The notes beneath the pieces are model-generated. The model was not told the DNA's origin. It did not search any database and saw nothing but the letters and a program-made list of their open reading frames with translations. From Candidatus Subteraquimicrobium carltonvillense (GTDB lineage Bacteria > Actinomycetota > Aquicultoria > Subteraquimicrobiales > Subteraquimicrobiaceae), in NCBI GenBank assembly GCA_002339355.1, contig DDKQ01000026.1, positions 1 through 7,041 on the forward strand: a stretch of 7,041 nt of DNA, read 5' to 3'. Within the stretch, counting starts at the first letter, position 1, and each line of letters starts with the position of its first letter. Positions 5,550 through 7,041 of this stretch are shown here, in pieces. Both the position numbers and the translations under genes were made by a program.

Positions 5550-6827
5550 ATGAAAAGGGTACCACCATCAAGAAGAATCCGCAAGGAACTAAAGGAAGTG
5601 TTAGAGAAAGGAGCAATGGAAAGAAATCTTTTGAGCGAGTTTCTTTTGAAAGGAATGGAGCTTCTCATGCAGGAAATGCTGGAGGCTGAGGTAACCGAAT
5701 TCCTCCAAAGAGAACATTACGAAAGACACGGGGAAGGGCCTCACAGGGGATACAGGAATGGCTATGAACCCTCGAAGGTCAGATCCTCTGAAGGAGAGAT
5801 GAAAATAGAGCTTCCTCAGGTGCGGGATACCATGGAGTCCTTTTCCTCGAAGCTCAAGGAGTTCTTCCGGGGAAATACCGATGTCTTAGAGAGACTCGCC
5901 GCTGAGATGTATGCCAGAGGTCTATCCACCAGGGACATAGAGGATGCTCTTCTGGGGGCCACCGGCGATCTCATCCTTTCCAAATCCAGCGTCTCCAAGG
6001 TGACCGAGATCCTGTGGGAAGAATTCACGCTCTTCCAAGAAAGAGATCTCTCCTCCTTTGAGGTGGAATATCTCTTCTTAGATGCCGTCTACGAGAGCGT
6101 GCGCAGGCTTTCGGGGATGAAGGAGGCCATTCTGGTTGCCTGGGCTATCTTAAGGGATGGCAGAAAGGTTCTGCTCTCCCTCTCTCTGGGAAACAAGGAG
6201 AGCCATGCTGACTGGCTGGAGTTCTTGAGGAATATGGTGAAACGTGGCTTAAGGGTACCGCTTTCTGTAACCAGCGACGGAGCCCCCGGACTGATCCGAG
6301 CCATCGAGGAGGTCTTTCTCCAGTCAATGAGGATCAGATGCTGGGTGCATAAGATGGAGAACCTCTCTTCCAAAGTCCCTCCTGCCCTCTGGCCGGAGAT
6401 CAAAGCGGAAATCCTTCAGGTAAGGGATGCGGCTACCTACACCTCGGGAAAAGAGCTGGTTCTGAGGTTCATCGAGAAGTACAAGGGAGAGTATCCCTCG
6501 CTGGTAGCCTCACTCTCCGAGGATTTGGAAGCCCTCCTCTCTCATCTCAAACTGCCGGTAAGACACAGAAAGAGCGTAAGGACAACTAACCTAATCGAGA
6601 GGAGCTTCCTTGAGGAGAAAAGAAGGACCAAGGTAATTCCCGGCTTTTGGACCGAGAAAAGTTGTCTTAAGCTTGTCTTCTCCGTTCTCATTAAAGCCAG
6701 TAAACGCTGGAGAAGAGTGTCCATGGAAGAGATGGAACTCAAAAGAATCGATGTTTTAAGGAAAGAACTGGGATTAGATGGAGAGCCAAGAGCAGAAATG
6801 AAAGTAAAGGAGGCGGTTACTACCTAA
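5550..6827 (+). CDS. IS256/Mutator-type DDE transposase
   Basis: This 425-residue transposase cuts and joins the element's ends. The N-terminal region (about 1-110) includes the family segments EMLEAEVTEFLQ (42-53) and RGYRNGYEPSKV (66-77). The catalytic triad is visible as D178 in LFLDAVY, D243 in TSDGAPGLIRAI and E350 in TTNLIERSF. The CWVH motif (264-267) of the family precedes the helical insertion. The closing region KRRTKVIPGFWTEKSCLKL (357-375) is also typical. Length is normal and no stop or frameshift interrupts it. I chose ATG 5550, which has AAAGGAG 10 nt upstream, over a TTG at 5508 that lies inside the leader hairpin and has no ribosome site. Base composition is somewhat richer in G+C than the feo genes, in keeping with acquisition. 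Confidence 0.95.
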   Translation: MKRVPPSRRIRKELKEVLEKGAMERNLLSEFLLKGMELLMQEMLEAEVTEFLQREHYERHGEGPHRGYRNGYEPSKVRSSEGEMKIELPQVRDTMESFSSKLKEFFRGNTDVLERLAAEMYARGLSTRDIEDALLGATGDLILSKSSVSKVTEILWEEFTLFQERDLSSFEVEYLFLDAVYESVRRLSGMKEAILVAWAILRDGRKVLLSLSLGNKESHADWLEFLRNMVKRGLRVPLSVTSDGAPGLIRAIEEVFLQSMRIRCWVHKMENLSSKVPPALWPEIKAEILQVRDAATYTSGKELVLRFIEKYKGEYPSLVASLSEDLEALLSHLKLPVRHRKSVRTTNLIERSFLEEKRRTKVIPGFWTEKSCLKLVFSVLIKASKRWRRVSMEEMELKRIDVLRKELGLDGEPRAEMKVKEAVTT

Positions 6828-6841
6828 TGCCGGGCCTTCTC

Positions 6842-6869
6842 GTTTTTACAGGAAAAAAAGGACTTGACC
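6842..6869 (-). repeat. IS256 element right terminal inverted repeat
   Basis: Read on the minus strand it starts GGTCAAGTCC and contains the 13-base core TTCCTGTAAAAAC shared with the left end. It lies 14 nt after the transposase stop and is followed directly by the second AATAGCACA copy. Confidence 0.88.
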
Positions 6870-6878
6870 AATAGCACA
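6870..6878. repeat. right target site duplication of IS256 element
   Basis: AATAGCACA is identical to 5451-5459 and abuts the right terminal repeat. Removing 5460-6878 would restore the sequence before insertion. Confidence 0.92.
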
Positions 6879-6906
6879 ACATCCTTGACAGTTTATTAAC
6901 AGTAAG

Positions 6907-6928
6907 TTGTAGCAAGACATCGTTTACA
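6907..6928 (+). repeat. 22-bp repeat, copy 1
   Basis: It reads TTGTAGCA, then AGAC, then ATCGTTTACA. It matches copy 2 (6942-6963) at 19 of 22 positions in direct orientation, the differences lying only in the 4-base middle. The start-to-start distance is 35 bp. It is probably a transposase binding site in the end of the second element. Confidence 0.75.
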
Positions 6929-6941
6929 CTTTGATAAGAAT

Positions 6942-6963
6942 TTGTAGCAGAAGATCGTTTACA
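6942..6963 (+). repeat. 22-bp repeat, copy 2
   Basis: It reads TTGTAGCA, then GAAG, then ATCGTTTACA. It directly abuts the minus-strand stop codon of the partial gene (6966-6964). The conserved outer blocks and variable middle suggest a protein-binding site with two contact regions. Confidence 0.75.
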
Positions 6964-7041
6964 TCAAGGGAGAAGGTAATCAAATTCTTGGATCACCTTC
7001 CCTTCGTGAACGACTTCTATTGGACTGCACCCCTCCAACTG
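6964..7041 (-). CDS. C-terminal end of a transposase/integrase-like protein (partial)
   Basis: Reading from the window edge on the minus strand gives 25 open codons and then TGA (6966-6964). The peptide includes GCSPIEVVHEGKVIQEF followed by DYLLP. The 'xxPIExxxEG' pattern resembles the C-termini of integrase-core transposases, where short PxE-type segments close the DDE domain. The adjoining terminal-type repeats support this. Only the last residues are seen, so neither family nor integrity can be judged. Confidence 0.5.
   Translation of the reverse strand, partial: QLEGCSPIEVVHEGKVIQEFDYLLP

Larger units (their letters stand above)
5460..6869 (+). mobile_element. complete IS256-family insertion sequence, 1410 bp
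   Basis: The element has all the expected parts: imperfect 28-bp terminal inverted repeats beginning GGT at both ends, one transposase gene filling most of its length, and a perfect 9-bp duplication outside. It lies 52 nt beyond the stop of the DUF364 gene, transcribed in the same direction as the feo operon. An apparently intact transposase and an undecayed duplication indicate a fairly recent insertion that may still be mobile. It separates the operon from the remains or end of another insertion element that begins shortly after 6878. Confidence 0.93.
6886..7041 (-). mobile_element. probable end of a second insertion element, cut by window edge
   Basis: Two 22-bp repeats lie next to the stop of a minus-strand gene whose C-terminal peptide looks like a DDE integrase-type transposase. 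This arrangement suits the 3' end of an element such as the IS481 or IS3-like groups. The left border is uncertain. TGACAG at 6886 is proposed because these groups often have TG...CA tips, but no opposite end is in view. The family assignment is tentative. Confidence 0.45.

Noticed and set aside
6885..6913. Outward promoter TTGACA (6885-6890) with a -10 near 6908
   Set aside because: The -10 candidate TGTAGC matches poorly, and the TTGACA overlaps the proposed tip of the second element, so it is likely part of that end.
6907..6963. CRISPR-like pair of 22-bp repeats
   Set aside because: There are only two copies with a 13-bp gap, differing in the middle, and one abuts the stop codon of a transposase-like gene. 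An insertion element end explains this better.

Overview
The window reads as a bacterial chromosome segment. Most genes have Shine-Dalgarno sites, there is a sigma70-like promoter, and the gene families are bacterial. Base composition is mid-range. Nothing here fixes the taxon. A secreted DUF5667-type protein, a short FeoB, a DUF2149 protein and a DUF4213/DUF364 protein together would suit an anaerobic or thermophilic lineage, perhaps Gram-positive or actinobacterial, but that is inference.

Left part (1-1089). The end of a DUF2149 membrane protein gene runs rightward; its reading frame is open to the window edge, so the true start probably lies outside. A strong 12-bp hairpin follows, with a T-tract on its minus-strand side. 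It best serves as terminator for the convergent gene at 424-1089, which encodes an exported, helical, highly charged DUF5667-like protein.

Centre (1090-5407). A 322-bp divergent intergenic region leads into a compact metal operon: fur-type regulator, feoA, feoB, a ZIP-family metal transporter, and a DUF4213/DUF364 protein. The first four genes are tightly packed (9-nt gap, 4-nt overlap, 12-nt gap); the fifth follows after 34 nt. A perfect 23-bp palindrome (1381-1403) matching the Fur/PerR-class box lies between a TTGACA/TAAAAA promoter and the regulator's start codon. The likely logic is that the regulator represses its own operon when metal is plentiful. When metal is scarce, ferrous iron uptake (FeoAB), a second divalent metal carrier (ZIP) and the DUF364 protein are made together.

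Right part (5408-7041). A complete IS256-family insertion sequence (5460-6869) carries 28-bp imperfect terminal inverted repeats, an apparently intact DDE transposase and a perfect 9-bp target duplication (AATAGCACA), so it appears to be a fairly recent insertion. A 10-bp hairpin closes around the transposase ribosome binding site. Only 16 nt beyond the right-hand target duplication there is what looks like the end of a second insertion element: two 22-bp repeats and the last 25 codons of a minus-strand transposase/integrase-like gene that leaves the window. The operon's 3' flank is therefore a nest of insertion elements. No intrinsic terminator is visible between the operon and the IS256 copy.

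The window holds no CRISPR array, tRNA or rRNA. The most promising lead for something undescribed is the DUF364 protein as a Fur-controlled partner of FeoAB and ZIP. No clearly new system is proven.
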